From NCBI GenBank assembly GCA_022225965.2, contig JAKJXP020000066.1, positions 1 through 64,000 on the forward strand: 64,000 nucleotides of DNA, given 5' to 3'. Of this stretch, positions 12,211-24,696 are shown one piece after another. Below the pieces are notes generated by a model. That model worked only from the letters and a program-made list of their open reading frames with translations, did no database searches and was not told where the DNA came from. This DNA is from Diatrype stigma (taxonomy: Eukaryota > Ascomycota > Sordariomycetes > Xylariales > Diatrypaceae). Both the position numbers and the translations under genes were made by a program. How positions within the stretch are numbered: the stretch's first letter is position 1; each line of letters begins with the position of its first letter.

Positions 12211-15200
12211 GACGGGGGTGGACGTAAGACGGTGGTGGGTTATAAGTGTGTGTATGTGTGTGTAAGTGTCGAGTATCCGATGGCACTATCCGTATGCTAC
12301 TAGGACCAGGTCTTTAACTGTGCAGAGTAAGAAAAGGGATATACTTCAACACTTTATAAGGAACAAGCGAGCCTCAAGCACAACTCCTCAACAGTTTCAG
12401 GGGCGGTATATTATATACCATGAAAGGAACGCTAAGATGTCCAGACCAGGAAACACGTATCTCGAGGCTGTTCAACGAGGTGGCAAGGTGACAGGTGAAC
12501 AGCACGGGAGCCTACGAGTGATTCTGATGAACTACTTACTCCCTTATGTACTGGGGTTAGGAGCGGGAGGAGAGCAGCCATGTCGACGGTGCGTGCCGCT
12601 CCCGTGTTGGTTAGACTCATGAGTCACGTCAGTCCCCGAACAGTCCGATTATCCTACGGTCTATCCATGGTAGGTCCGAGTTCTAGGCGCAATATTTTGA
12701 GGGCATAGCAAGAGCGGCTGCCAAGGCGTCCGCTTCTGGTTTTAACAGACCCAGTCATACATCAACTGTTTATCTTGGGGTCCTGACTAGGGGGAGATCC
12801 CTTGGGAACCCGGGACGTCGTTCTGCAGGTTGGTTGGCGGCAATGCAACCGTAGACACCCCGATCAACCCCAGTATCGGTAGCTGGACCCTAGTATGTTT
12901 AATATTGGTAATGGTGGGCTGGCGGTAGGGTGTGTGAGTGTATATGCATGAGTGTGATATTACTATTGTAGCTGGCTTGTACATCTTCCACCCCATGTCG
13001 CCATCTCTCGTCATTTATACTGCATGTTGACTTTCCTGGTAAGACCCGACATGACGTTCGTCACGGTGTGTGTGTGTGTTCTTCAACAACAGTCAGATGT
13101 TCGTGAAGGGGCTGATCTTTCTTTTCCGCCTCGTGAGAACCCATGGGGAATCTCCGGAGACGGTAAGTATTATCCCTAGGCATGTCGTGCCAATTTCATT
13201 ACATATACAACAGCTCGGTTGAGGCTAGAAGTACCAGTACAGCGGAAATGACCTCTTTCAAAACCATAGATCTCTTGACCGAGCACATGCCCCGACCCCT
13301 CTACCCATGGTTGAAAGGTTATTGGAACCTTCTGTGTGTTTGTTATCGAGGCCAGAGGCAGTCAGGTTGATGAGCCGCCCCCAACCTTGGCTGAGAATAA
13401 CCGAGTGCTCATTCTACTCATGAGAGTTGAGATAGAGGAGGCCTGTCAGTCAAGGGTAGCGAGAGACAAGACGCTGAATATCATATGCCTGCTACTTTGA
13501 TTAGGCACAACCACCATGGAACCGCTTTGCCGCACGTACAAGCCATGCCAATATCCTACGGTATAGCACGATGACGGTAGGTCATACAATGGAAACCTAC
13601 CTGTAGTGTGGGTGAGGTTGGATGTTTCAGGAGTTAATAATACTCGGAGAAAATAATTTCTTAGCGAGCAAGTACTAGGACCTGGCCCTCATATGGCTAA
13701 CCCAATCCTTTCGAATAGATAGTTACGGAGACACATGCATAATGTCACCTACCCCGAACGCCCCCATATATGTGGCTATCGTTAGTTCATGCGTGGACCG
13801 CATGACTTTTCCAACTTTGCTTTTGCGATGCGAACTACCTCACCGCGGAACATATGCACATGCATGTAGATGAATAGCTCTTGGTAACAGCACGACCTCC
13901 ACCAACCATGAAAGCTTACAAGGCTTTGGTTACCGGATCTTGATACCGGAACAGGTAATAGTCCAGGCAGGCATGTGTAAGTACTTATGTAGGTAGCTTC
14001 GAATATGGACCCCATCTGAGACTTAACCCAACTACCACATGCGATCGACTCAAGCGACATGTACTTATGTCCTTATCCCCAACGTCATAGAGGCTGAATT
14101 CAACATCCACCATAGCAACACCTATTTCTCAGAGCCATTAGGCAAATCTCATATACTAGACTAGCGTGTCTCATCCAATGGATCGCATCATGACGTCTCG
14201 CTTAACCGGTGAGGAAAGACGAGGGGCCGAACATAAGATACCAGACGGAAAACCTATAATTCCGTCCCTCGGAGGGCGTCCTTTCATCTGGCCCCGAAAT
14301 TTACCGGTAACCGTGATCCCCGGTCATGTGGAGAACACTGCACATGGCGACAGGGGTTATACTATGGAAAGTAACATCCTCTTACCGTACGTAACCTGAC
14401 TTACACGTAGTTATGTAAACTTGAACACCCTGGAAGACGTTACCGAAATAGTTCCATCTTGATACCGATCGTACAGGCTGGCATCTTCTTGACAAATTAC
14501 CAGATTACCACTGTCATACCGAATCCAGGAACTAGCGACTCTTCTAGCTGAAACTCGCCAAAGAAAGGATTTCCGATATCGAAAGAGATGAAGGCCTCAA
14601 GGGTCTGAATCTATTGACCTGTGGCGCCGAGGGACTGCCCAAAAGGGCCGAAGGGACAGAACCAATTCTCGGGGCTCGCCAGATCCAGCACCCGGCAGCA
14701 ATGTCTGCTACGGCTCGAGCCTCCATTTCAACATTTGATCATAGCCTCTTGTGTTGCAGAGTTGGGAAATGTCGGGAAATGTCACCTACCTATGCACACT
14801 CAGCAGAAGTCACAAGCAAACACATGCAATTTTTCACTTACTACCAATATTTAGGTTGTATTCTCTCTACTGGATTCAACTTGCTATCGCCTACCCTACG
14901 TCTACGACGTTCATACTAGGACTTCTTGACGCGCATACATTAGTTATCTGGTGCAGCTGCTATCCCGTCTCTCATCCAAGCGACTCCAATCCACATTCGC
15001 TGGTAGCACCTTATCATCACCGACGCCCGCCCGCCCGCCCAACAATTCGCAACTTGTATTGTATCAACCCCATCACACGGAGGGGCTGCCCGGGTTCCTA
15101 GATGTGCAACGCTGTTCATCAACATTGCGCCCACAGACCTGGATCATTCTCATGATTTGTCGTCATGGACGGTGGTCGATTCCGTGATCCCAGGGAGTCG

Positions 15201-18200
15201 TCCCGATCATCTTCGAGTTCTGGCGTGCGGTGACATGCCAAGCAGCTGCGGTCCGCAGAGCCCTATCAAGCCCTGCCGATATATAAGGTAGCTCTGAAGT
15301 TCAGGCAGATCCGGTCTAGCTCTATGCACCCTACTATACCCCCAAGTACGCATTGAATGAGGGGTGACGGGTCTACCAGGACCGAAATTTGGAGAACTTG
15401 GAGTTCTGGACTTTGTCGTTCGATGGACCCTGGAGCCGCCAAACAAGCAGACTGGCGACTGGTTGGTTAGGTTGCTCCCCTGAATAACTTCGTCCAGCGT
15501 ACAAGCTACATCTGTCCCAAATGTTTCTCAAATGGCTGCCGAAAGCCATTGAACGATCATTGTTACTTTCTCTATACACGGGAGACAATGTCACTTAGTG
15601 CACCTCAAAAATGACGAGATCAGCACGGGCGGGCTGAGAGTCTCGGCTAGTACAGGATTGGCCTTTTCTGATACTACCCCATGGCATCATTTCGAGCAAC
15701 AACGCTACAGCTTTACTATCCTGTCCTCTGTCGCGTAGTTATAGGCGCTTCTATCACGGTTAGGCCTGATCACGATGACATGTCTAGGTATCTGGCAAAG
15801 GTGTGGGACGGCACATAATCGCTTCTTTGCTTAGCTGCAACGTCGCGACTCCGGTCTCGCAGGCTGCCTCCTCGGTAGTCGTTTTCTTCGTCATTATCAC
15901 TGACATTATGGCCCCGACTCTAATTTTCGCCATCCTGGTTAGGTTCCACAGCCTTGATGCTACTCTGACTCTGCAGCCCGCCCGGCTGCCGGCGCTGGAC
16001 AGAGTTCCCCGAAGCCTGTCTGTCCTCACCATGTTGTTTAAGTGCTGACAAGAACGTGAGGTTGGTGGCACAATCGACGTATTCTGATAAATGCTCGTCA
16101 GCCAAAAGTAGAAAAATTGCCCGGTATGATTAGAGCTCTTGTAACATGGCCAGCCCCATATCGAACGTAACCTGTCTCCCGCCGCATCGGTTCGAGATCA
16201 CACCCTATGTACGTATGTAGTCTGTTTGATCATCGACACACTTATCTACCAGCAATGCATCTTGACAGCGGAACATAACTAGGATCAAGCATTGAAGACA
16301 GAGATTCTCCACAATAGCGGCCCTTAGAACCGCAACTGGCCTTAGATGGTTACTTGGTAGGTCGCATACAAGGGAAAGGGCATGATGCCACCACCGGGGA
16401 TTGCTCCGGCCCGTGGTAGACAACACACTATTGGCCCAGACGTCGTCATGTAGGCCTCGAAGCGGAAATATCCGTCTAATCACCAATACACACACGTCCC
16501 CCCTTGTGCCCTATGTGATACATACATAGCTCTTCACGTCTAGCAAAGCTTTATATCCACACATTTGGCAAATTCACAAGGTCGCGGCTAAAGGCCGATG
16601 GTACCTCTTTCGACCAAGCCCGCTCGCTTCCAGCTAGACCGGCTTAGTGAACACGGCAAGGGGTGTTTTAGCTCATTCTGCTTTGACATCATCCAACGAC
16701 GACTCCATTCTCTCTTGGTGGAAGATAAGGTAAGACTTGTAGTCAGACAGGCGTCTCGACCTGAAAGATGATCAGTTTCTTCAGCATACTACTGCACGTT
16801 GCAAGCTACTGACCTGTAGCTAACAACATAAGTATTACAGTCTTGGGGATGGATTATACCCATTGTTCTCCTGAACGTTCTCGATTCAATCCCTTCTCCA
16901 CCTCCCACCCCACTACTGAATATTGTCCTCTAGGACGATGGTGCAAGGAAGTCATGCCCTCTTTGACCCTGGCCTGAGATGATGTTGGTCGGTTGAAGAG
17001 GTGCAAGCAACTCCTATCAGAGCTGTCTACTCACATTAGTTCTCATGAAAGTCAAGTCTGCGTGTCTAACCCTGCACAAACTTGACACCAGATACTCAAC
17101 CACGATGACAGGGTAGCAGTGGAGATACCTTACGATATGATAGGGTAAAAGAAGTATACCGGTACAGCAGCTAAGTAGATAAACTGGTGGACATGTGAAG
17201 ATCAATATGGCCGACAGATATACAAAGACGGATCGCGATCGATCTCGCTCACCTTCCTGATGCTACCATCTCGATTCTGATCTACAGCTCTATCGACGCG
17301 GTTAATATGTAAGACCAATCAAGATCCTGCTGTGTGTTACCTAGGGAGGCAGGATGCGAGGTTGTTATACCTAGGTTATATGTGCCTCACCTGTGACCTG
17401 CACACCTTAGGACGTAACTGACACTTGACCCCTCACCATCTATGCAGGAAGCGAGGATCCGGGAAGGGGGGGGGGGGGGGGGGGTTGAGAACGGGCCGGC
17501 GGCCGGCCGAGCTGAATACTACTCAACTACCTACCTAGCTACCAAAGCATGCTGTGTTTCCCACCGAGAACATCACCAGCAGACATAACCCCTGGTCCAC
17601 CCACCTCAAGTTTGCCTTACCTTACACCTCACCCAAGGAAGTATAGCGCCGGTTTCATCGTTGATCTAATCTGGAGAATGGTGACACAGAGCAGCGGCGA
17701 GCATGTCGCCACTCACTCATGTGCATATGATGTACGTGATATACAGGGACGACGTAAATAGACGAGAGATCTTCCTCGAGCTACGTTAGTGTGGCTCACA
17801 CAGCAGAAGCGGCAACTGGGTTTACGATGTGGCGGCTTCCAAATACTTTTATTTCTGAGGTTAGGTACTGATGTTGGCCAATACTGTATGCATATCTCCC
17901 ACATATTACACCTGCGCATCGGAGGCTTTTGGCGATGACTGGGTACCTCCCTAACACCAAAAAGGGGAACAAAACATGGCAAGGTAGGCAGGCAGGCATG
18001 CAATTAAACTAGGTATGTGCGTTTGGCTTGCATGTTATGGATGTGCGTATGTGCATATGTCGAATTCATCAGAACCCCATCCTTATTTGGGCATTCCCCG
18101 CCCATTCCGTCCTCACTTTGTGGTTCACCGCCGTGGCAATCATCGTGACAAGAACAGAAACAGGCTTACTTTTTAAGATATGCTGGAACCAAAGCCACAG

Positions 18201-18370
18201 GCACACAATACGTACCCATGCGTGTAGGTTAAGTTGGGTGGGTAGGTTAGGTAGGTAGGTACATGACGCGCAAAAAACATGCCAAGCAAAGTGCCCGTGG
18301 CGAAAAGGCAATGATACCCACCCTACCCTTCTCAGAAACATGCAACTGCCCCCTTTTCCCTTCCCGTTCC
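12211..18370. other. 6.2-kb stretch with no supported gene
   Basis: Frames on both strands are short (under ~100 codons) and lack recognisable domains. The composition is roughly balanced, unlike the AT-rich left block. Visible landmarks are a TG-rich tract (about 12246-12264), a 19-G run (17466-17484) and AGGTAGGTAGGT-type repeats near 18236-18260. The 5' end must hold the promoter of the minus-strand dehydrogenase, and the right end the 3' UTR of Vps17. Non-coding RNA or strongly decayed sequence is possible but I cannot show it. Confidence 0.5.
17466..17484. repeat. Poly-G tract (19 G)
   Basis: An uninterrupted run of 19 G lies in gene-free DNA. Long G runs can form quadruplexes and are prone to sequencing length error. 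Confidence 0.9.
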
Positions 18371-20255
18371 TTAGAAAGTGCTGGTAGCCAAGCGGCTCGC
18401 GGCATTCCGGGCGTCGACCCGATCCTCGTCGTCCTCCGCGAGGCCCGGGAGCCCCGCGGTGCTAGCGCTGAGCCTCTTCGACCCCTGCTGGGAATCGTCG
18501 TCGTCGCCGTAATTCTCGCCGCCCTCGTCGATGCCGCCGATGCTCGAGGCGATGCTCCGGCTGCTGCTGAGGTTGTCGGAGCGGCGGGGCACGCCGCTCC
18601 AGGCGTCGCCCTTGGGGCCCTGGGAGGCGGCGACGCTGGGCCGGCGGACGCTGGTGGGGTGGGCCTCGCGGCCGAGGCGGCTGAGACCCCCGGAGGCGTC
18701 GATGGCGCGGACGTCGGGGCGGACGGTCTCGAGGAGGGCGAGGGTGCGACGCTCGGCCTCGATCTCGCGCAGGACGAGCTCGCGGATGCTCAGCCGCATG
18801 TCGGCGGCCGCGCGCGCGAACCAGCGCCGCTTCTCCGTTACCAGGTTCTGCGTCACGCGGCCCGTCTTGCGCATGAGCTCGAGCTCGGCCGTGCGCGCCT
18901 CGTCGAGCGCCGCGATCGCCTCGTCCACCTTGTCGGGCCGCACGCTCGAGCTGGCCTTGAGCCGGTCCGCCGCGTTCAGCTTGCTGCGCGTGTTCTCCTG
19001 CGCCTGCAGGAACTCGCGGATCAGGAGCTGCCGGTTCGTGAGCGTCTCCTTCACGATGAAGGCGTCCTGGGAGTGGTATTGGAACGGGTCGCCGATGGTG
19101 GTCGCTTCGGCCGTGGCCTGGGCCGCGTGGCAGTCCCCGACGGTCTGTACCACCCTGCCAAGCTTCCGGTAGGCATTCGCCAGGCCTTGGTGCGGCTCCT
19201 GTACGTTCATTCCGCCTAGCTTCACGCCGAAATCGGATTCGGCCAATCCCAATCCTGAGTGGGAATTAGTATATAATTCAAGGAATGGAGATGGAGGCCC
19301 AATGAGCATATTCACCTCTGCGGGACTTGACAAGCTTATCCACTTTGTGCCCGGCATCCATAGAACCAAGGTAGAAGAGTTTGACCATAGGCCTGGCATC
19401 TGACAGCTCGGGAGTATCATCCGGGGGTGGCGCAAACTGTTTTAGCAGCTTCCTTCGTACACCGGTTGCTGGTTGTTTTCTCTTAACCATGGGACTGTAG
19501 CCAAAGTCGCTCTCCACAAACAAGACCATTTCGTCGTCCTTGGTGAGTACTTCATTGCTGCACACGTAATTAAGCCATCTCTGCATCAGCGCCTTAACTC
19601 GGGTCTCGTCCTCATCCGTACCGGCACCGGCGGATGTCAGTGCGGGCGGCACCGCTGGCACGAGGCACTCAGGGTTTGCCGATATCAGGTGCTCAGCGAG
19701 CTTGACGAACTCGGAATGTAACCTGCGCACATCGCGGAATTGGGTGGTTCGGAACTTGGGTATATTGGTCTGGAGCTAGCTATCAGTATCGGCTGCGATA
19801 TAGGCTTGCAAGGAGGCTACACCTACGTGAACATCGAATCGCAAAATAGGGTCTTTACGGCCGGTCCGCTCTAATCCTGTAATCTTGGCCTGCAGCTTGT
19901 ACTGTGGACCAGTCGGCCTGCGTGTGTATTGCTGTTGCTCTTGACCCTGCGGTTTCGGTTGCGCATGAGGATGCTGTTGCTGTTGCGAGGTTTCGCCATC
20001 GTGTGGCTGCGAAGCTTCTGTTTGATGCGACGGATTGTAGTCGGTCGTTGACGAAGCACCACCATCTGCTGTGTCTGGTCTGGAAAACGCGCCAGCATTG
20101 TTCTCATCCTGCGCGAATCCGTTGCCATTGTCCTGTGCTGCTGCCTCGTAGGGGTATGACGAGCCGTTGCGACGTGGCGAGACGGGGGGAGATGAGCCCC
20201 AGGGCGATGCACCAGCGGGGTGCTCGTCGTCGCCAATGGAGGAACGGTAGTCCAT
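18371..20255 (-). CDS. vps17: Retromer sorting-nexin subunit Vps17 (PX-BAR)
   Basis: Three exons (20255-19827, 19769-19316, 19254-18371) join in frame to 588 residues; introns are 57 and 61 nt. The first ~110 residues are disordered and Gln/Asn/Pro-rich. A PX domain spans ~115-265, including FDVH joined across intron 1 to TNIPKFRTTQFRDVRRLHSE, then VESDFGYSPMVKRKQPATG. A BAR-type helical region follows from ~300, with AYRKLGRVVQTVGD, DAFIVKETLTNRQLLIREFL and KLNAADRLKASSSVRPDKVD. These stretches match what I know of fungal Vps17. The protein pairs with Vps5 on endosomes to tubulate membrane and recycle cargo to the Golgi. The C-terminus is a Ser/Arg/Asp-rich tail. It is divergent from MEF2. 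Confidence 0.93.
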
Positions 20256-21132
20256 GGTTGGTATTTACTCGAAAGCTCGGGGGAAAAGCACGGGCAGTGG
20301 CTAAGAGGCCCCAATTATGACGTTGGTAGATGTTGTCAATAAGGTAGACAGACAACAGGTAAGGTATGTCGAGCTAGATATGTCGAACGGCATGTGCTGA
20401 AGGCACCTCTGAGAAATCCGGTTTCTGTAGATAATTCGCGGTGTCCCGTATCGTATCTCGTTCCTCGTTTGGGCTTCCAGGGTATTGAATAGATATGCCT
20501 CATCCGTACCTACGCAATGCGAAAGCAAACGTAGTTGGAGATATGCGACTCTCCTCACCTCGTCAGCACAGACAGAAAGTAACTACAAGGTAAAGGGTAG
20601 GCAGGTATTGTATGGCAGGTATGACGGGATGGACGGGTTAGGTAAGACGAATGGGCCTATCATCCATCACCTGCAATGATCAATCACCTGTGGGCCTGTG
20701 GCTGCCGGCTGCCTTCGGACCTCAATAGGTACCTACAGCCTACAATGCATGATCACTCTCAAGCCACAATAGGTTCTTGGTATCACGCTATGCAACTACT
20801 GTAACTGCCTTTGGGCTAGTGTGACTACTGTAACTAGGGCATCCACTAATCTTACAGAAGTCAATTCAGTGGCTAACAAACCTGATTGAGTCGGATTGAC
20901 CTGTGCAGATTCTTTAGCTATGGTTGGTAAGTGACTGTGGCTCTGTGGCGCTCAAGCAAAACATCAACTCCAGCATCTCGGGGTAAGTTTCAATGGTCGA
21001 ACTGTAAACACATGACAAGCGGTAGTTCAATGTCAAGCTAATGTAGGCGCAGATTCCGTCATTTACCCCTGGGCTAGGCCAGTTAAATGTGTGTGAGAGT
21101 ATCCGTCTCACCTCCCAGAGTCTGCTGCAGGC
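20256..21132. promoter_or_regulatory. Divergent promoter region of vps17 and MEF2
   Basis: This 877-bp gap separates the starts of two head-to-head genes and so contains both promoters. No coding frame of note is present. I could not identify specific factor sites. Confidence 0.4.
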
Positions 21133-23721
21133 ATGAGCTTATTCGCACTCGTGTGCAGAGCCCACCGCAGACCTTGGGGGTTGACCAATATCAGACTATG
21201 TCCGCACTCCTCCAAGCCCGGTAGCACCGTTAGGGGTGTAAGGCCGATATCGTCTCAGCCAGCTCCGCATGGAGATTCTTGGATTGCGAATGTGCGCAAC
21301 ATCGGTATTGTGGCACATATCGATGCTGTATGGGCTCTTCGACCGAAATTGTTTGCCCGAACATAGAAGCGCTGACTTGGTCAACAGGGGAAGACAACTA
21401 CGACGGAGCAAATGCTCTATAACAGTGGTGCCTCGAGACATGCCGGGAGTACGTCTCATCAAGCCTGTTGCTGTTTCCGTGTGTCCAGTCCCTATTAACT
21501 CGCAGTAGATGTCGATTATGGAGATACCGTTACAGATTTCCTGCCTATGGAAAGGCAACGTGGAATCACAATCCAGTCGGCCGCGATTACGTTTCAGTGG
21601 CCCAACAGAGAGTACCTGAAAGCAGGCGATCGGCAATGTACTATTAACCTTATCGACACACCTGGTCACGTGGATTTCCGATTCGAGGTCGAGCGTTGTA
21701 TGCCTGTCCTCGATGGCGCAGTGTGTGTCATTGATGGTGTGGAAGGGGTGGAAACCCACACAGAGAGAGTCTGGGCATCTGCACAAGAGTTCAAAATACC
21801 ACGCATCATTTTTGTCAACAAGCTTGATCGCGATGGCGCCTCCTTCAAGAAATCCGTCCAGGATATTGGCCTGAAGCTGAACGGGATTCCTCTAGTCTGC
21901 CAAATACCATGGTGGGGTAAGGACAAAGTCAAGGGTGTTGCGGATGTCATCAGCGGTACGGTTGTGAGTTGGTCCGGTACACGAGATCTGCCCGCTGAAT
22001 TATCGAAACATGCACCTGAAGGCACTCTCAAAGATGAGCTTGCAGTAGCCCGGGAGAAGCTCATTGAACAGTTGGCCGAGAAGGACGACGAGATACTGGA
22101 GAAATGGACAGCCCTTGGAAAGGACATTCCAGATGCGGATATCAAGAGGAGCATCCGTCGGGTCATCCAAGATGGCGAGGGGTCTCTCATTCCCGTGTTC
22201 GCCGGCGCTAGTTTAAAGAACATAGGGGTAATCCCCTTGTTGGGTGCCGTGAACGACTATCTTCCGAGTCCTGGAGATCGACCTGAATTGGAGGTTCGTG
22301 TAGGCCAGTCCCAAAAGACTCTGGGGCAGGTTTTACAAGGCGCCAGTACATCGAAGAAGCCACAAGGTCGCGTCGAGGCCTTGGCTTCGGTCTTCAAGGT
22401 TGTCAACGACCCCCGCCGGGGAATGCTTACCTTTGTTCGCGTGTACCACGGCCTTCTTAAGAAAAATACTCCCATGTGGAATGCCAACCTGCAAGAATTC
22501 GAAAGGCCCCTAAAGATGATGCAGATCTCGGCAGCAGAAACCATTGAGATCCCGCATCTTTCTCCGGGGCAGATTGGAGCAATCACGGGCTTGAAGGGGG
22601 CTCGAACTGGCGATACGCTACTTACTTTCGGGGCAAACAAGGCACCGCAGACAGAGCTCGCTAGCATACAAGTACGGCCACCTACTATTCCACCTGCCGT
22701 GGCGTTCATCGTCCTTGAAGCACATAGCCCAAGTGGGGTCAAACCCCTCGAGGCAGCTTTGCATAATCTATCTCGAGAAGACCCTAGCTTGCGATGGTCG
22801 AGGGACGAAAAAACAGAGCAATATACTCTATCTGGAATGGGAACCCTCCACCTGGAGGTGGCGCGGGATCGTCTTGAGAACCACTACAAAGTGGAAGCAT
22901 TATGGGGTAACATCGCCGTGGACTACAAGGAATGCTTGATTTCTCCCACTTCTCAACACCGTGCAGTCTACGACAAGGTAGTGGCGGGTAAGGCTGGAAA
23001 AGCCGCCTGCTCTGTGACTATTGAACCGGTGGAACAACAACATATCGATAACCCTTCTCCGGCACATCTCGAACGGGACGGCAATCTCATACAAGTGGAC
23101 ATTACTGGCAACAGCTCCTCGTTTGATGCAGAAGATACGAGGCGCCAACTCATAAACGGCGCTATAGCAGCACTGGCCCGGGGACCTCGCCGGAACTCAC
23201 CCATGCATCGGTGCTTGGTCAAGATCGAGTTCTCCACTACGACTGATTTGTTCGGCCAAACCCCAGCTTCCCACTTCGTTGGCGCCGCGAATAAAGCGGT
23301 GCGGATGGCCTTGAAGGAAGCTCACCAGCAAGATTCGATCGGGATCATGGAACCCGTCATGAAGGCCACGATCATCTGCCCCGAGTCCGCAGCCGGGACG
23401 GTCCAGCACGATCTGCATTCTGCGCGCGGCGGTCGCGTCTTGGAAGTCAGGGACAATCAAGATTCCTCGGCCAAGGAGGGCGCCGATGTCGATATATCCG
23501 ACATCTACGCGCCGCCGGATCCGTACGAGTTCCAGACTACCCTCCGGGAATCTCGGCAGGGTCGTCTGCGAACGCTCGAGATCGTGTGCCAGGTGCCCCT
23601 CGCAGAGATCCTTGACTACGACAATGTCCTCCGGAGCAAAACTGCTGGCCGTCATACTCTAACCATGGCTCTAGATACTTTCGAAAGGGTTACTGGGCCG
23701 AGGGAAAAGGCCCTCGGATGA
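21133..23721 (+). CDS. MEF2: Mitochondrial elongation factor G 2 / ribosome-releasing factor 2
   Basis: Exons 21133-21327, 21388-21448 and 21506-23721 give 823 residues; introns are 60 and 57 nt. The N-terminus is Arg-rich and fits a mitochondrial targeting sequence. GTPase motifs are complete: AHIDAGKT (split by intron 1 at residues ~61-68), the switch region LPMERQRGITIQSA, DTPGHVDF and NKLDRDG. Domain II-V segments follow, including ITGLKGARTGDTL, the EF-G domain III-like PLEAALHNLSREDPSLRWS, and the C-terminal domain V (IMEPVMKATI). EF-G2mt recycles mitochondrial ribosomes together with ribosome recycling factor, hydrolysing GTP. Canonical translocase mtEF-G1 (MEF1) is the alternative, but the overall pattern, including the divergent domain IV, fits MEF2 better. 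Confidence 0.93.
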
Positions 23722-24696
23722 GTGTAGGCTTATACTATAGAAACCTAGCTACTCAATCGGCTTTGAAAAGAGATGGGTTTTCGATCTTCTTTGCCCAACG
23801 AGTGAGTTCGGTTGATTAATCCAACTCCAATCGATCAACCAGTGTGCCCCCATGACAGGGAAATGTCTGATTCTGCAGCGACCTGTTCCTTGCAAAGTAC
23901 TCACCCTTCTTGGTTATCATGAAGCCAAAACTAGTTTGCCGGAGAATTAGACACTAACCAAATGTTATCCGTCCACTTACGAGGATCGGTGCGGACAGTG
24001 TTGACAGTAAACAAACTACCCGACGTGCTAATTAATTGAAGTCTGATGTGATAAATCGTTGCGACAATTGGTTGCCGTCATTGGGGCAAGCGGCTAGGAA
24101 ATTAGATAAACGCAAGGTTCCGATCGACTTTTATGAGTTCCTCACTCGATGTGCAGCCAAACCCAACCACTCAGCTACCACTGCAGGGATTAAGCAAGCA
24201 GCCCTTCGATCTAGACCGAAGATCGAAGCGAGTATCCGTACGATCTTCCCATGTTTTTCCAATACGTGCATAAAGTCTGCCAACTGCAGTTCTGGTCGTG
24301 CAGGCCGAGAAAGCTTAACCCAATCAAGGATTCTCCTTCCACTTTGAGACACGTTGATAACTCGACCCCTCACTATACCACTATAGCTGTGGGGTTTTGT
24401 GTCCCCCTTGTCCCCAATGACTCGGGATGGAGGACAGTGATAGGAGAATGCATGCGAGGGCTCGGTAGCATTGGGCCGAATTGCAACGCCACCTTGCGTC
24501 GGACCAAGATAAGGAAGACCATACCCTTGGGATGCTATATTGGGAAGAAGAGAACGGTGTATGGGTTGGCTTGTGGTAGATAAAAATTTCACTCCCAGTG
24601 TCTGTCTGTCATGAGCTTGATATCTGCTCCAAGCCAGCAGCCCGCAGTCAAGCCAATGGTCTCGACCCGACATCACCGGAAACAGCAGAATAAAAC
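23722..24696. other. Intergenic region between MEF2 and the OPT transporter gene
   Basis: The region holds the MEF2 3' end and the promoter of the OPT gene. Frames of 100-200 codons on either strand have no recognisable domain or good start context. I see no other feature. Confidence 0.4.

Noticed and set aside
16140..16205. Possible tRNA B box (GGTTCGAGATC)
   Set aside because: The last bases deviate from consensus and no cloverleaf could be drawn.
18263..19219. Long plus-strand frame (~318 codons) opposite Vps17 exon 3
   Set aside because: It is antisense to a strongly supported BAR-domain exon; its Ala/Arg/Gly/Leu-rich translation is typical of GC-rich antisense frames.
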